Of a stretch of 64,000 nucleotides of DNA, positions 26,942 through 35,783 are shown one piece after another. Source of the stretch: Subtercola boreus (GTDB lineage Bacteria; Actinomycetota; Actinomycetes; Actinomycetales; Microbacteriaceae); assembly GCF_003399625.1 (NCBI RefSeq), contig NZ_NBXA01000021.1, positions 186,001-250,000 on the forward strand, read 5' to 3'. Each line of letters opens with the position of its first letter. Within the stretch, counting starts at the first letter, position 1. The position numbers and the translations under genes were made by a program. The notes below the pieces were generated by a model, which made no database searches, was not told where the DNA came from, and saw only the letters and a program-made list of their open reading frames with translations.

Positions 26942-29740
26942 GTGAGAATCCACCAGACCCTGGCGACAGTGGGTGTCGCCCTGCTCGGTGTGGGCGTCCT
27001 GAGTTCCCCCGCCGCCGCTTCACCCCCGCCAGCCTTCTTCTACGGACTCCCCTCCGCGGTCTGGGAGTACGGTGGCCCGGCACTCACGGCTGTCGGCATG
27101 AACCAGTCGTTCTCCGGTGACGGTGTGTACACGGTCTTCGAATCAGATGAGCAGCTGACCACCGACGCCACCGGCCACCAGCGCCATGTCTACCGCCGCA
27201 CGGTCGCAGATGGCAGCCTTGTTCTCGTCTCCCAGCGCGTGCGTACCGACGCACCCTTCGGATCCTCCTACAACCCCTCGATCTCGTCCGACGGAAACCT
27301 GATCGCCTTCGAGACGACCGATACCGGCCTCTTCGCAGAGGATCCCGGATGTTCAGGCTGCATCCAGATCGCGCTGAGAGACCTCTCCGCCGGCACCACG
27401 ACGCTCGTATCGGCGCCACGCGGTTCGGTCGCACCCGGCCAGGAGGGCGACAGCACCGACGCCATGATCTCAGCCGACGGCAGTCGCGTCGTGTTCACCT
27501 CGAGCCAGCCCGGCATGAGCAACAGGGGCGCGGTGACCCGCGACTTCGCGGCGATCGAGTCATGGAACCGCGGCAGCGGCGACATCACGGGCGTCACCGG
27601 AGGAGTGGATTCTCTGGGCCATCCGACTCCCGTCAACGGCGCCAGCTACGGCGCGGTGCTCTCGGCCGACGGTCGGTTCGTCGCCTTCACCTCAGTCGCG
27701 ACGAACCTTGGTGTGCCGCAGGTCGTTGCGCCGGCGCCGGCCCCTGCTCCGACATCCACGCCCACCCCGACTGCGGCACCGACGGCGACCGCCACCTCGA
27801 CACCCACTCCGTCTTCTCCGCCCGCTCCGGCCACCCCGGCACCCGCCGACGTCCAGAAGCCGCGCAGTCACGTCTACCGGTGGGATGCCCAGACGGGCAC
27901 GACCGCGCTCGTGAGCACCGCGGCATCCGACGCCCCTGACAAGCCCACTCAGACAGACGAGGATTCGTACCTCCCGTCGATCTCCGCAGACGGCGACAAG
28001 GTCGCCTTCATCTCGGGCGCAACCAACCTCATCGGTACCACGGAGGTACCCAAGACGGCCAACCACATGACAGATGCCTACGTGCGCACCCTCTCCACCG
28101 GGACCACCCACCGCATCTCGGTCGTCATGGTCGACGAACCGCGTGCAGACCTCGCGGACTCGAAGGGCGGCAAACCCTCGATGATGCGCTCCCGGCGGTG
28201 GTTCGAGCCGTGGGTCTCGACAACCCGAGTGTCCCTGGCCAGTGACGGTCAGAGCGCAGTACTGACCTCCATGAATCCGCTCGTCGAGATCCACGGAGAC
28301 TGCATGAGCTGCCAGACCTTCCAGGACAACAACAACGCTCTCGACGTGTTCCAGGTGAGGCTCACCGCAGACGGCCGCCCCGCCTCCGTGCAACCGATCT
28401 CGCTGAAGCGTGACAACCAGACATTCGGCAACACGATGGACCTCTTCCTCCGCGATTCCAGCACCGGCGGTGGTGACTCCATCGCCGACGGCAAGACTCC
28501 GGCCACGTCGAACGGGAGCCAGATCGCGTTCTCCTCCGAGGCGGGGGACCTCCGCGGTGTGAAGGATCTGACAGTGATCCAGGACAGCGGCCCTCCTTAC
28601 TTTCTCCCTCTGGAGAAGCTACCGAACTACGTGGACGGCGGTGTACCGGACGAACACAGCAACCCCATCCGCACCTTCACTGTGGCGGCCAATGCCTTCA
28701 ACCCTCACCTCGACCTTCCCGCGAACCTCCGGAACCAGCTCGCATCCCAACTCAACTCCGAGGTGCACTACGAGACGCGCGGCAAGGCACAGCCCACTCT
28801 GGCGTACGCGCCTGCGCCAGTCACTGCAACCAGCTTCCTGAGTCCCTCGCCAGTCGTACCCGGTGCTTCTGGCATCGTCTACGGACTCAGCGTGACGGCG
28901 ACCTCGGCGGGTTCGGCCGAAGTCGTGCTCGATCTGGATCAGCTGTCGCTCGAGTCGGAATCGAGCATCCCCACCTACTGGACTCGAGCGGCATCCGATG
29001 CGCCCAACACCCTGACCTACCGCACAACGCTCATGAACGCCGGCGACTCTGCCGTGTTCTCGCTGCACCTGAAGAACACGAACGCGCTCGCCACCGCGCA
29101 GGTCAGTGCTGTCAACGCCACCGTGAACGGTGTGGGCACAGCGAGTCGGGCCGAAACGAAGCTCGCTCCGGCGAAGCCCGTCTGCACCCTGCCGAGCGAC
29201 CCGCTGGTCGTCGTGACAGGTGTTGCTACGGCACTGAAGGGTGCCCAGTGCACCTCGGCGAAAGCCACGGTCGCCGTCGGTGCCGCCCACGGCTCAGCCA
29301 GCATCAACGCCACCGGGATCATCACCTACACAGCGAACGCCACCTTCACTGGAACGGACACGGTGAGAGTCACAACCCTCGACGGCGCTCTGCGTTCGAG
29401 CGAATCCGTGCTGATCCCCGTCACGGTGAACGCGGCCGCGACCCCGAAGAACGACGAGTACTCCGTCGCGAAGGGCCAGTCGCTCACCGTGCCGGCTCCC
29501 CAGGGGGTGCTCGCCAACGATGTCCTGACCGGTCCCGCAGGTACGTGGCCCATTCAGGAGGGGAACGCTCCCCTGCACGGGAAGCTGGCAATGGACGATT
29601 CCACAGGCGCCTTCATGTTCACTCCAGACGCGCACTATGTCGGCGATGTGACCTTCAAATATCTGCTTCGCGGAACCGGCTGGGCTGAGGGCTCCCGATC
29701 CGCCGCCGCAACCGTGACCATCCACGTCCTGGAGAAATGA
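26942..29740 (+). CDS. Large secreted protein with PD40-like repeats and C-terminal cadherin/Ig-like domains
   Basis: An exported protein of 932 residues. After a signal peptide (VRIHQTLATVGVALLGVGVL...AAASPPP), the N-terminal half has PD40/WD40-like beta-propeller strands (SYNPSISSDGNLIAFET; MISADGSRVVFTSSQPG; YLPSISADGDKVAFISGATN). These are interrupted by a Thr/Pro/Ala low-complexity stretch. The C-terminal quarter has two tandem Ig/cadherin-like modules, the last beginning NDEYSVAKGQSLTVPAPQG. No wall anchor is visible. The GTG at 26942 is chosen over ATGs at 26909-26936 because GAGGAG (26929-26934) lies exactly seven bases before it. The metzincin gene starts one base after its stop. Function is unknown; a secreted binding protein partnered with the protease is likely. 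Confidence 0.8.
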   Translation: MRIHQTLATVGVALLGVGVLSSPAAASPPPAFFYGLPSAVWEYGGPALTAVGMNQSFSGDGVYTVFESDEQLTTDATGHQRHVYRRTVADGSLVLVSQRVRTDAPFGSSYNPSISSDGNLIAFETTDTGLFAEDPGCSGCIQIALRDLSAGTTTLVSAPRGSVAPGQEGDSTDAMISADGSRVVFTSSQPGMSNRGAVTRDFAAIESWNRGSGDITGVTGGVDSLGHPTPVNGASYGAVLSADGRFVAFTSVATNLGVPQVVAPAPAPAPTSTPTPTAAPTATATSTPTPSSPPAPATPAPADVQKPRSHVYRWDAQTGTTALVSTAASDAPDKPTQTDEDSYLPSISADGDKVAFISGATNLIGTTEVPKTANHMTDAYVRTLSTGTTHRISVVMVDEPRADLADSKGGKPSMMRSRRWFEPWVSTTRVSLASDGQSAVLTSMNPLVEIHGDCMSCQTFQDNNNALDVFQVRLTADGRPASVQPISLKRDNQTFGNTMDLFLRDSSTGGGDSIADGKTPATSNGSQIAFSSEAGDLRGVKDLTVIQDSGPPYFLPLEKLPNYVDGGVPDEHSNPIRTFTVAANAFNPHLDLPANLRNQLASQLNSEVHYETRGKAQPTLAYAPAPVTATSFLSPSPVVPGASGIVYGLSVTATSAGSAEVVLDLDQLSLESESSIPTYWTRAASDAPNTLTYRTTLMNAGDSAVFSLHLKNTNALATAQVSAVNATVNGVGTASRAETKLAPAKPVCTLPSDPLVVVTGVATALKGAQCTSAKATVAVGAAHGSASINATGIITYTANATFTGTDTVRVTTLDGALRSSESVLIPVTVNAAATPKNDEYSVAKGQSLTVPAPQGVLANDVLTGPAGTWPIQEGNAPLHGKLAMDDSTGAFMFTPDAHYVGDVTFKYLLRGTGWAEGSRSAAATVTIHVLEK

Positions 29741-29741
29741 C

Positions 29742-30773
29742 ATGTCGACCAGCAACCGCATCCGAACCAGAACGCTCGGCGCTGTCGTCTTCGCGCTCCT
29801 CGTCACCACGGTCGTCCTACCGGCCAGCAGCCCCGTCGCCCACGCAGAAGCATGCTCGGATGCGGGCCATCCGCAGAGAGTGAACACAGCAGGCACGACC
29901 GACTACCTCGAGACACAGGCCTGTATCGGCGGTGAGTGGAAGACCGTTCTGGCCATTAAGATCGGTCCCGACAAGATGACTATTGTCGAGTCGCCGACTG
30001 AGCCCAGCTGGAGGCTCGACGTACGGTCACTGTTCGATCTGAGCGCCTTCAACGCTCTCGACGCGCTGCAGAAGTTCAAGGATGCAGTAGCCACCGGAAG
30101 GGCCATCTCAGAAGACGAAAAAGCGGTGTTCCGCCTTGAAATGGCCAACGTCAAAGCGCAATCTCTGATTCTCCGGGGTATTCGTCCGGCGAACGAGGGC
30201 TGCAAGGTGCGCTCACGAACGACGAGTCCAGCGGAGCGGAAGGAGGGTAAGGGGTGGGGTCCGCCCAGCTATTCCGTCTTGACGTATGCGTTCGACCCGA
30301 GCGTGCCCGACTGGGCAAAGGCCGTGATTCTGAGCGCTGTGGTGCAGTATCCACTCGCCATTGATGCACAGGACGCGGCATTCCAATACCCCCAGCAGAT
30401 GGTCGCTCTCGACCCGGCTTCCACCGTTCCGCCCAGCATTCTCTTCAAACTGGTTCCCAGTCTGCACGGGGCGGACGATGACCCCGCTCTAGGGATCACC
30501 CACGGCAATGAGTGGGACCGCTCAGGCTCCGATGTTCGTTGGAAGTCAGGCGAAATCAGGCTGACCACGAATCCAAACCTTCTCACCCCGGCCGTGGTCG
30601 GACACGAGATCGGCCACGTTCTCGGGCTGGATCATCAGACCGAAAATGTCGATTCCGTGATGGCACCGATCGCCACCGTAGGCCTCGTTATGGCGCCTTG
30701 GTCAGCCCACCAGACAGAGAATGCCTATGACTCGCGCGCCTTTGACCCCTGCATGTTCCTGCCAGCAAACTAG
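29742..30773 (+). CDS. Secreted metzincin (matrixin-like) zinc metalloprotease
   Basis: A 343-residue exported protein with signal peptide MSTSNRIRTRTLGAVVFALL...VAHA. The zinc site HEIGHVLGLDH occupies residues 288-298 (H288, E289, H292, H298), and the Met-turn follows in DSVMAP, defining a metzincin-type endopeptidase. The upstream part SVLTYAFDPSVPDW matches the start of matrixin catalytic domains. The N-terminal 130 residues are probably a propeptide or accessory domain. The gene is coupled to the preceding large secreted protein (one-base gap), and a decayed second copy follows. Its substrate is unknown. Confidence 0.85.
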   Translation: MSTSNRIRTRTLGAVVFALLVTTVVLPASSPVAHAEACSDAGHPQRVNTAGTTDYLETQACIGGEWKTVLAIKIGPDKMTIVESPTEPSWRLDVRSLFDLSAFNALDALQKFKDAVATGRAISEDEKAVFRLEMANVKAQSLILRGIRPANEGCKVRSRTTSPAERKEGKGWGPPSYSVLTYAFDPSVPDWAKAVILSAVVQYPLAIDAQDAAFQYPQQMVALDPASTVPPSILFKLVPSLHGADDDPALGITHGNEWDRSGSDVRWKSGEIRLTTNPNLLTPAVVGHEIGHVLGLDHQTENVDSVMAPIATVGLVMAPWSAHQTENAYDSRAFDPCMFLPAN

Positions 30774-30839
30774 GCGAGCGCTCGTGAAACCCACCCGGAG
30801 AAATGTCCTGAACTTCATTCGGCAGTCGAAACAACGAAA

Positions 30840-31417
30840 GGGTTTTCATCCTCTTTGTTGGTCTGATCGCCGCCACAGTGCTCCTCCTCACGCTGTTCTG
30901 ATCCTGTCAGCGTGCTGCCGGCAGCCGAGCCCTCGACCATTACCTACGCCTTCGACCCGATCAGGACCGACGCGGCGAAGGGCGGGGTTCTCAGTGCCCC
31001 GGTGCAATATCCGTTGGCCGTCGATGCCCGTACGCCGCCTTCCAGTATCCGAGGAGGATCGTCCTCCAAGACCATGCTGATCCAGCTTCGGCTACCACCA
31101 CCTTCCAACTCGTCGACAATCTCGCGCGCGACGGCAAGCGCCTAGCCGGTACTACCATCGCCGACCCCAGCGCCCATGACACCGTGCCGCATCGCTGGGT
31201 GTCGGGAAACCTTAAACGATCGGGCTACCTGCTCGAATTGACTCCCCTGCTGGTCGGGCACGAGATCGAGCTGGTGCATACCGGGGAGAAGGTGCAGAGC
31301 TTCATGGATGGAGAGACCATCGATCTGGGACTGTCGGCGCCATGGACGGCCCACCAGACAGGCAACGTCGCCAACAACGTCGCCTTCGACGACTGCATGT
31401 TCCTGCCCGCGAACTGA
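30840..31417 (+). pseudogene. Decayed tandem copy of the metzincin gene
   Basis: Homologous to the C-terminal two thirds of the upstream protease. ITYAFDPIRTDAAKGGVLSA and VQYPLAVDA are in one frame. After a frameshift near 31028 the match continues in another frame (YAAFQYPRRIVLQDHADPAS) to the end APWTAHQTGNV...AFDDCMFLPAN. The zinc site reads HEIELVHTGEK instead of HEIGHVLGLDH, so the catalytic histidines are lost. The region before it encodes a signal-like hydrophobic stretch (ILFVGLIAATVLLLTLF) that ends in a stop. A tandem duplication followed by decay explains all of this. Confidence 0.8.
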
Positions 31418-31422
31418 GCGGG

Positions 31423-32568
31423 TCAGGCCGCGAACGCCCCGAAGCGCAGCAGCGGCACGTAGAGCTCATCGTCGCTCCACGAGCCGTGCTGCCCGATCAT
31501 CGAGCGCTTCGCCGGGGGCGTGCGCCTGGAGTCGTAGTAGGCGATGTTCTTCCGCGCCGCCACGAGCACGTCGCCGATGCGGTTCCGGATGCCCGGCAGA
31601 ACCTCACCGAACCATCCGGCGTCGATCGCTTCGTCTCTGGTCGCCACCCAAGCCCGCGACCCCTCGACCGCGCGCCAGGCCGCGGCGAGGGCATCCGCCG
31701 CTCCCGCCGGCAACCCGGGCTCGAGGTGCAGTTGCAGGCAGCGCGGGTCGCCGGCCACGTGACGCACGCCGTCGACGAGGGCCGGCACGGTGTCGAAGAG
31801 CACGTGGGAGGTGGTGGGGACATCCACCATTCCGTGGTCGGCGGTCAGCAGCATCCCCTCGCCCGCTCGCAGTGTGCCGGCAAACCCGGCCATGCCTGCG
31901 TCGACGGCTTCGAGGGCGGTGATGAACTGCGCGGACTGCCAACCGTGCGCGTGAGACGCCATGTCGAGTTCGGGAACGTAGAGGTACACGAGCTGGCGCC
32001 CACCGGCGTCGAGTGCCGTGCGCGCTGCGGCGAAGCGGTCGGCGATGCTCTTCCCGGCGATGTAGCGCGCGCCGCGCAACACTGCCTCGCTGAAGCCGCT
32101 CGACTCGTAGCGGGGCGCACCGATGGCCGAGCATCCGATGCCGGCTGCACTCGCCCGCTCGAACAGGGTCGGCTGCGCCTGCCATTCGAGAGGCTTCATC
32201 TGCGCATTCCAGCCGCTCAGCTGGTTGAGCACCACGTCGTGCCCGGGAACGAGAGCGGTGTAGCCGACCATCCCGTTCGTGCCGGGCGACGTACCCGTCG
32301 TCAGGGAGGCGAGTGCGGCGGCCGTCGTGGTGGGAAACCCGCTTGCGAGCTTCGCCTTCTTCGTGAGCGCCGCCATGAGGTGACGCGCATGCCCGGCCCG
32401 CGCCCGGAGGGAGGAGACCCCGAGCCCATCGACCAGCACCACGACGATCCGTTCGGCGCGAGGGAGCTCGAGCACGTTGGGCTGGCCGTCGAACGCCTGG
32501 AGACAGCTGGGCAGCACGTCGACGAGGTGCGGCACGTCGGGAGAGAGGGTGGGAAGCGGTGCGGTCAT
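31423..32568 (-). CDS. Alkaline phosphatase-superfamily nucleotide pyrophosphatase/phosphodiesterase
   Basis: A 381-residue metal-dependent phosphodiesterase of the type I phosphodiesterase/nucleotide pyrophosphatase fold. Metal and nucleophile sites are VVVLVDGLGVSSL, the Thr nucleophile in FPTTTAAALASLTTGTSPG, VPELDMASHAHGW and LTADHGMVDVP. No signal peptide is visible, so it is probably cytoplasmic. I start at ATG 32568 (MTAPLPTLSPDVPHLVDVLP); the longer frame to 32673 would overlap parC. It normally converges with sepH next to parC in related genomes; here an approximately 5.8-kb mosaic separates them. Its last codons are duplicated at 26197-26237. Confidence 0.87.
   Translation of the reverse strand: MTAPLPTLSPDVPHLVDVLPSCLQAFDGQPNVLELPRAERIVVVLVDGLGVSSLRARAGHARHLMAALTKKAKLASGFPTTTAAALASLTTGTSPGTNGMVGYTALVPGHDVVLNQLSGWNAQMKPLEWQAQPTLFERASAAGIGCSAIGAPRYESSGFSEAVLRGARYIAGKSIADRFAAARTALDAGGRQLVYLYVPELDMASHAHGWQSAQFITALEAVDAGMAGFAGTLRAGEGMLLTADHGMVDVPTTSHVLFDTVPALVDGVRHVAGDPRCLQLHLEPGLPAGAADALAAAWRAVEGSRAWVATRDEAIDAGWFGEVLPGIRNRIGDVLVAARKNIAYYDSRRTPPAKRSMIGQHGSWSDDELYVPLLRFGAFAA
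31430..31470. repeat. 41-bp direct repeat, right copy
   Basis: Perfect copy of 26197-26237 in the same orientation. It covers the 3' coding end of the intact phosphatase. The two copies flank the sepH fragment and the secreted-protein genes, so they could recombine to delete 5.2 kb. Confidence 0.9.
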
Positions 32569-32657
32569 CCCCTCCAGTCTGACAGGTCGACCCCCGCCGG
32601 GACACGTACCCGGCGGTACCCGGCCCGAGCCGGCCGAGCCGGTATCATGGGGGGCAA

Positions 32658-35246
32658 ATGACGCCGAGAACACCCGAGCCCGCGCCCGACATCGTCGAGA
32701 ACATCGAGGACATCGATGTGTCGAGTGAGATGCAGGGGTCCTTTCTCGAATACGCCTATTCGGTCATCTACTCGCGGGCGCTCCCGGATGCCCGGGACGG
32801 GCTGAAGCCGGTGCAGCGCCGCATCATCTACCAGATGAGCGTGATGGGACTGCGTCCCGACCGTGGGCACGTGAAGTCGGCCCGGGTGGTCGGCGACGTG
32901 ATGGGCAAGCTCCACCCGCACGGCGACGCTTCCATCTACGACGCTCTGGTGCGCCTCGCCCAGAGCTGGACGCTCCGCCTGCCGCTGGTCGACGGCCACG
33001 GCAACTTCGGGTCGCTCGACGACGGCCCCGCAGCATCCCGGTACACCGAGGCCCGCCCGGCGCCCGCCGCACTCTTCATGACCGACGGCCTCGACGAAGA
33101 CGTCGTCGACTTCATCCCCAACTACGACAACACCGAGGTGCAGCCGGATGTGCTGCCCGCCGCATACCCGAACCTGCTGGTGAACGGGGCGAGCGGGATC
33201 GCCGTCGGCATGGCCACGAACATGGCCCCGCACAACCTCATCGAGGTTATCGCCGGGGCGCGCTACCTCATCACCCATCCCGACGCGAGTGTGGATGACC
33301 TGATGCAGTTCATCCCGGGCCCCGACCTGCCGGGCGGCGGCACGATCGTGGGTCTGGCGGGCATCCGCGACGCCTACGCCACCGGCCGCGGCGCCTTCAA
33401 GACCCGCGCCAAGGTCAGTGTCGAGACCCTCACTGCGCGAAAGGTCGGCCTCGTCGTGACCGAGCTCCCCTATCTCGTGGGAGCCGAGAAGGTCATCTCG
33501 AAGATCAAGGACGGCGTGAACTCGAAGAAGCTGCAGGGCATCTCGGATGTCACCGACCTGACCGACCGCGTGAACGGGCTGCGGCTCGTGATCGGCATCA
33601 AGACGGGGTTCAGCCCGGAGGCCGTTCTCGAGCAGCTCTACCGCCAGACCCCGCTCGAGGACTCGTTCAACATCAACAACGTGGCCCTGGTGAACGGCAG
33701 CCCGCAGACGCTCGGGTTGAAGCAGCTGCTGCAGGTCTACGTCGACCACCGCATCGAGGTCACGACGCGCCGCACCCGGTATCGGCTGAGGAAGCGCCGC
33801 GAGCGTCTGCACCTGCTGCTCGGGCTGTTGATCGCCATCCTCGACATCGATGAGGTGATCCAGGTCATCCGCAACTCGGACGACACCGATCAGGCCCGCA
33901 CGCGGCTCATCGATGTGTTCGACCTCGACCAGCTGCAGGCCGACTACATCCTCGAGCTGCGGCTCCGCCGGCTGACCCGCTTCTCGCGCATCGAGCTCGA
34001 GACCGAACGCGATCAACTGCTGAAGGAGATCGAGCATCTGGAGGCGTTGCTGGCCAGCAAGGCTCTCATTCGCCAGACCGTCTCCGAGGAGTTGGATGAG
34101 GTCGCCGATGCCCTCGGAACCCCCCGCCGCACCCTCCTGACCGAGGCGCGGGCAGCGCCCGCCTCGACGGCCGCTGCCCGCAGGGCGCAGGTGTCGCTCG
34201 AGCTGGCGGATGTGCCGTGCCGCGTGTTCCTGTCGACGACGGGGCGCACCATGCGGGTCGACCTGCCCACGGCGGCCGAGGTCATCTCGGGCGGTGGCGA
34301 CAGCGACGGTGCTGACGGCCCGGCAGCGGCATCCTCCACGCGCCCTTCCGGTGCCCCCCCGCGGCGCAGCAAGCACGACGCCGTGCGGTCGGTCGTCGAC
34401 ACGACGACGCGCACCGAGATCGGCGCCGTCACAACCCTCGGCCGCGTGCTCCGGATGAGCGTGCTCGACCTGCCCGTCGCCCCGGCCAACTCGGTGCAGC
34501 TCGGCGCAGGGGTGCGGATCGCCGACTACCTCACCCTCGGGCGCGGCGAACGGGTTCTCGCCCTCGTCTCGCTCACCTCAGAGGTACCCATCGCCCTCGG
34601 CACCAAGCTCGGCACAGTGAAGCGCGTCACCCCGGGCGACTGGCCGAACAAGCCCGATTTCGAACTCATCACGCTCAAGCAGGGCGACGAGGTTGTCGGC
34701 GCCGAGCAGGCCCCCGAGGCGGCGAACCTCGTCTTCGTGGCGTCGGATGCCCAGCTGCTGCATTTTGGAGCGGCCGCCGTGCGCCCCCAGGGCCGGCTCG
34801 CCGGCGGGATGGCCGGCATCAGCCTCGGCGCGGGTGCGACCGTGATCGCCTTCAGCGCCGTCGATTCGTCACCGCCCGCCACGGCTGCGAATGGCGACGA
34901 TCCCATCGAGGGTGAGCTGGCCGAGGCATCCGCCCCCCGGATCGTGGTTGTGACAGTGGCCTCGAGTTCCGGCACCCTGCCCGGCACCGACGCGGGCTCG
35001 GCGAAGGTCTCGGAGTTCGGAGAGTTCCCGCCGAAGGGCCGCGCCACGGGCGGAGTGCGCGCACACCGCTTCCTCCGCGGCGAAGACGCCCTGCAGCTCG
35101 CCTGGGTGGGATCGGCGCCTGCCCTGGCGGTCTCGGCAGACGGTGCCGTGCGTACCCTGCCCGACGCGGGCGCGAAGCGTGACGCCTCCGGCACTCCGCT
35201 GGCAGCCCCGGTCGACTCGGTCGGCTCCGCCGCCACCCTTCCCTGA
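32658..35246 (+). CDS. parC: DNA topoisomerase IV / gyrase-type subunit A
   Basis: Type IIA topoisomerase breakage-rejoining subunit, 862 residues. It has the [20 protein letters not shown] and [19 protein letters not shown] regions and the catalytic Tyr129 in AASRYTEAR. The C-terminal part is a beta-pinwheel interrupted by a low-complexity Ala/Ser/Gly stretch near residue 550. I call it ParC because a ParE-like partner follows within 0.6 kb and actinobacterial gyrA/gyrB normally sit at oriC. The subunits form an A2B2 enzyme that decatenates or relaxes DNA. ATG 32658 follows GGGGGG by a few bases, with TATCAT (32643-32648) as -10 candidate. Confidence 0.9.
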   Translation: MTPRTPEPAPDIVENIEDIDVSSEMQGSFLEYAYSVIYSRALPDARDGLKPVQRRIIYQMSVMGLRPDRGHVKSARVVGDVMGKLHPHGDASIYDALVRLAQSWTLRLPLVDGHGNFGSLDDGPAASRYTEARPAPAALFMTDGLDEDVVDFIPNYDNTEVQPDVLPAAYPNLLVNGASGIAVGMATNMAPHNLIEVIAGARYLITHPDASVDDLMQFIPGPDLPGGGTIVGLAGIRDAYATGRGAFKTRAKVSVETLTARKVGLVVTELPYLVGAEKVISKIKDGVNSKKLQGISDVTDLTDRVNGLRLVIGIKTGFSPEAVLEQLYRQTPLEDSFNINNVALVNGSPQTLGLKQLLQVYVDHRIEVTTRRTRYRLRKRRERLHLLLGLLIAILDIDEVIQVIRNSDDTDQARTRLIDVFDLDQLQADYILELRLRRLTRFSRIELETERDQLLKEIEHLEALLASKALIRQTVSEELDEVADALGTPRRTLLTEARAAPASTAAARRAQVSLELADVPCRVFLSTTGRTMRVDLPTAAEVISGGGDSDGADGPAAASSTRPSGAPPRRSKHDAVRSVVDTTTRTEIGAVTTLGRVLRMSVLDLPVAPANSVQLGAGVRIADYLTLGRGERVLALVSLTSEVPIALGTKLGTVKRVTPGDWPNKPDFELITLKQGDEVVGAEQAPEAANLVFVASDAQLLHFGAAAVRPQGRLAGGMAGISLGAGATVIAFSAVDSSPPATAANGDDPIEGELAEASAPRIVVVTVASSSGTLPGTDAGSAKVSEFGEFPPKGRATGGVRAHRFLRGEDALQLAWVGSAPALAVSADGAVRTLPDAGAKRDASGTPLAAPVDSVGSAATLP

Positions 35247-35267
35247 CCGGAGCGGGCACGAAGAAGA

Positions 35268-35296
35268 GGCCCCCTCGTCCGGTGGACGAAGGGGCC
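35268..35296. terminator. Bidirectional terminator parC / DUF7455
   Basis: A 13-bp stem with one mismatch, 35268-35280 (GGCCCCCTCGTCC) with 35284-35296, closes a three-base loop. It lies between the convergent ends of parC and the DUF7455 gene. Confidence 0.75.
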
Positions 35297-35322
35297 GCTT
35301 GCGTTCGGGGAGGCGGTGGAGC

Positions 35323-35553
35323 CTAGCGCTGCTCGAGCAGTCGGTCGGACTCGTCGTGCCAGCTCTTGGCGATCGGGAACAGCTTGGCGTGCACCTCACG
35401 GCCGTGGTGCGCGCAGAACAGCAGGTCGCCGCTGTTCATCTCGACACGGATGTAAGCCTGTGCACCGCAGCTGTCGCAACGGTCTGCTCCGGTCAGCTGG
35501 CGGCTCGCCTGCAGATCGCCCACCACGTTGGTCTCTGTTGCAATTGATTGCAT
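35323..35553 (-). CDS. DUF7455 small zinc-ribbon-like protein
   Basis: A 76-residue protein with DRCDSCGAQAYIRV and LLFCAHHGREV; the cysteines and histidines could form one zinc site. It matches the small actinobacterial DUF7455 family commonly located between the two topoisomerase genes. I start it at ATG 35553 (MQSIATETNVVGDLQ), since GAGGAG lies seven bases upstream. Function is unknown; the shape suggests a nucleic-acid- or protein-binding factor. Confidence 0.82.
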   Translation of the reverse strand: MQSIATETNVVGDLQASRQLTGADRCDSCGAQAYIRVEMNSGDLLFCAHHGREVHAKLFPIAKSWHDESDRLLEQR

Positions 35554-35783
35554 CTTCTGGCTCCTCACGGGTTGTTACCTCAGACAATCTGTAGAACCCA
35601 TACAAGCATGAGTATGTTCCCACGATGTTACATTCGCCTGTGTTTCGCTCTGCGCGTAGCCGAGCCCTCTGGAGCGAGTGTCATCGCGGTGGATGATGGA
35701 TGATCTCACTAGGCTAAATCGTTGGGACGGGCTCCGCGCCCCCCTTGCCGTCATCTTCAGTCACGTCTCAGCTAGGAGCTCCT

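Noticed and set aside
26123-31422. Integrative element or prophage with att sites
   Set aside because: No integrase, transposase, phage gene or tRNA is present; the direct repeats are coding ends of phosphatase, which homologous recombination explains better.
32569-32673. N-terminal extension of the phosphatase to 32673
   Set aside because: It would run into the parC start and has no family similarity; MTAPLPTLSPD at 32568 is the natural start.
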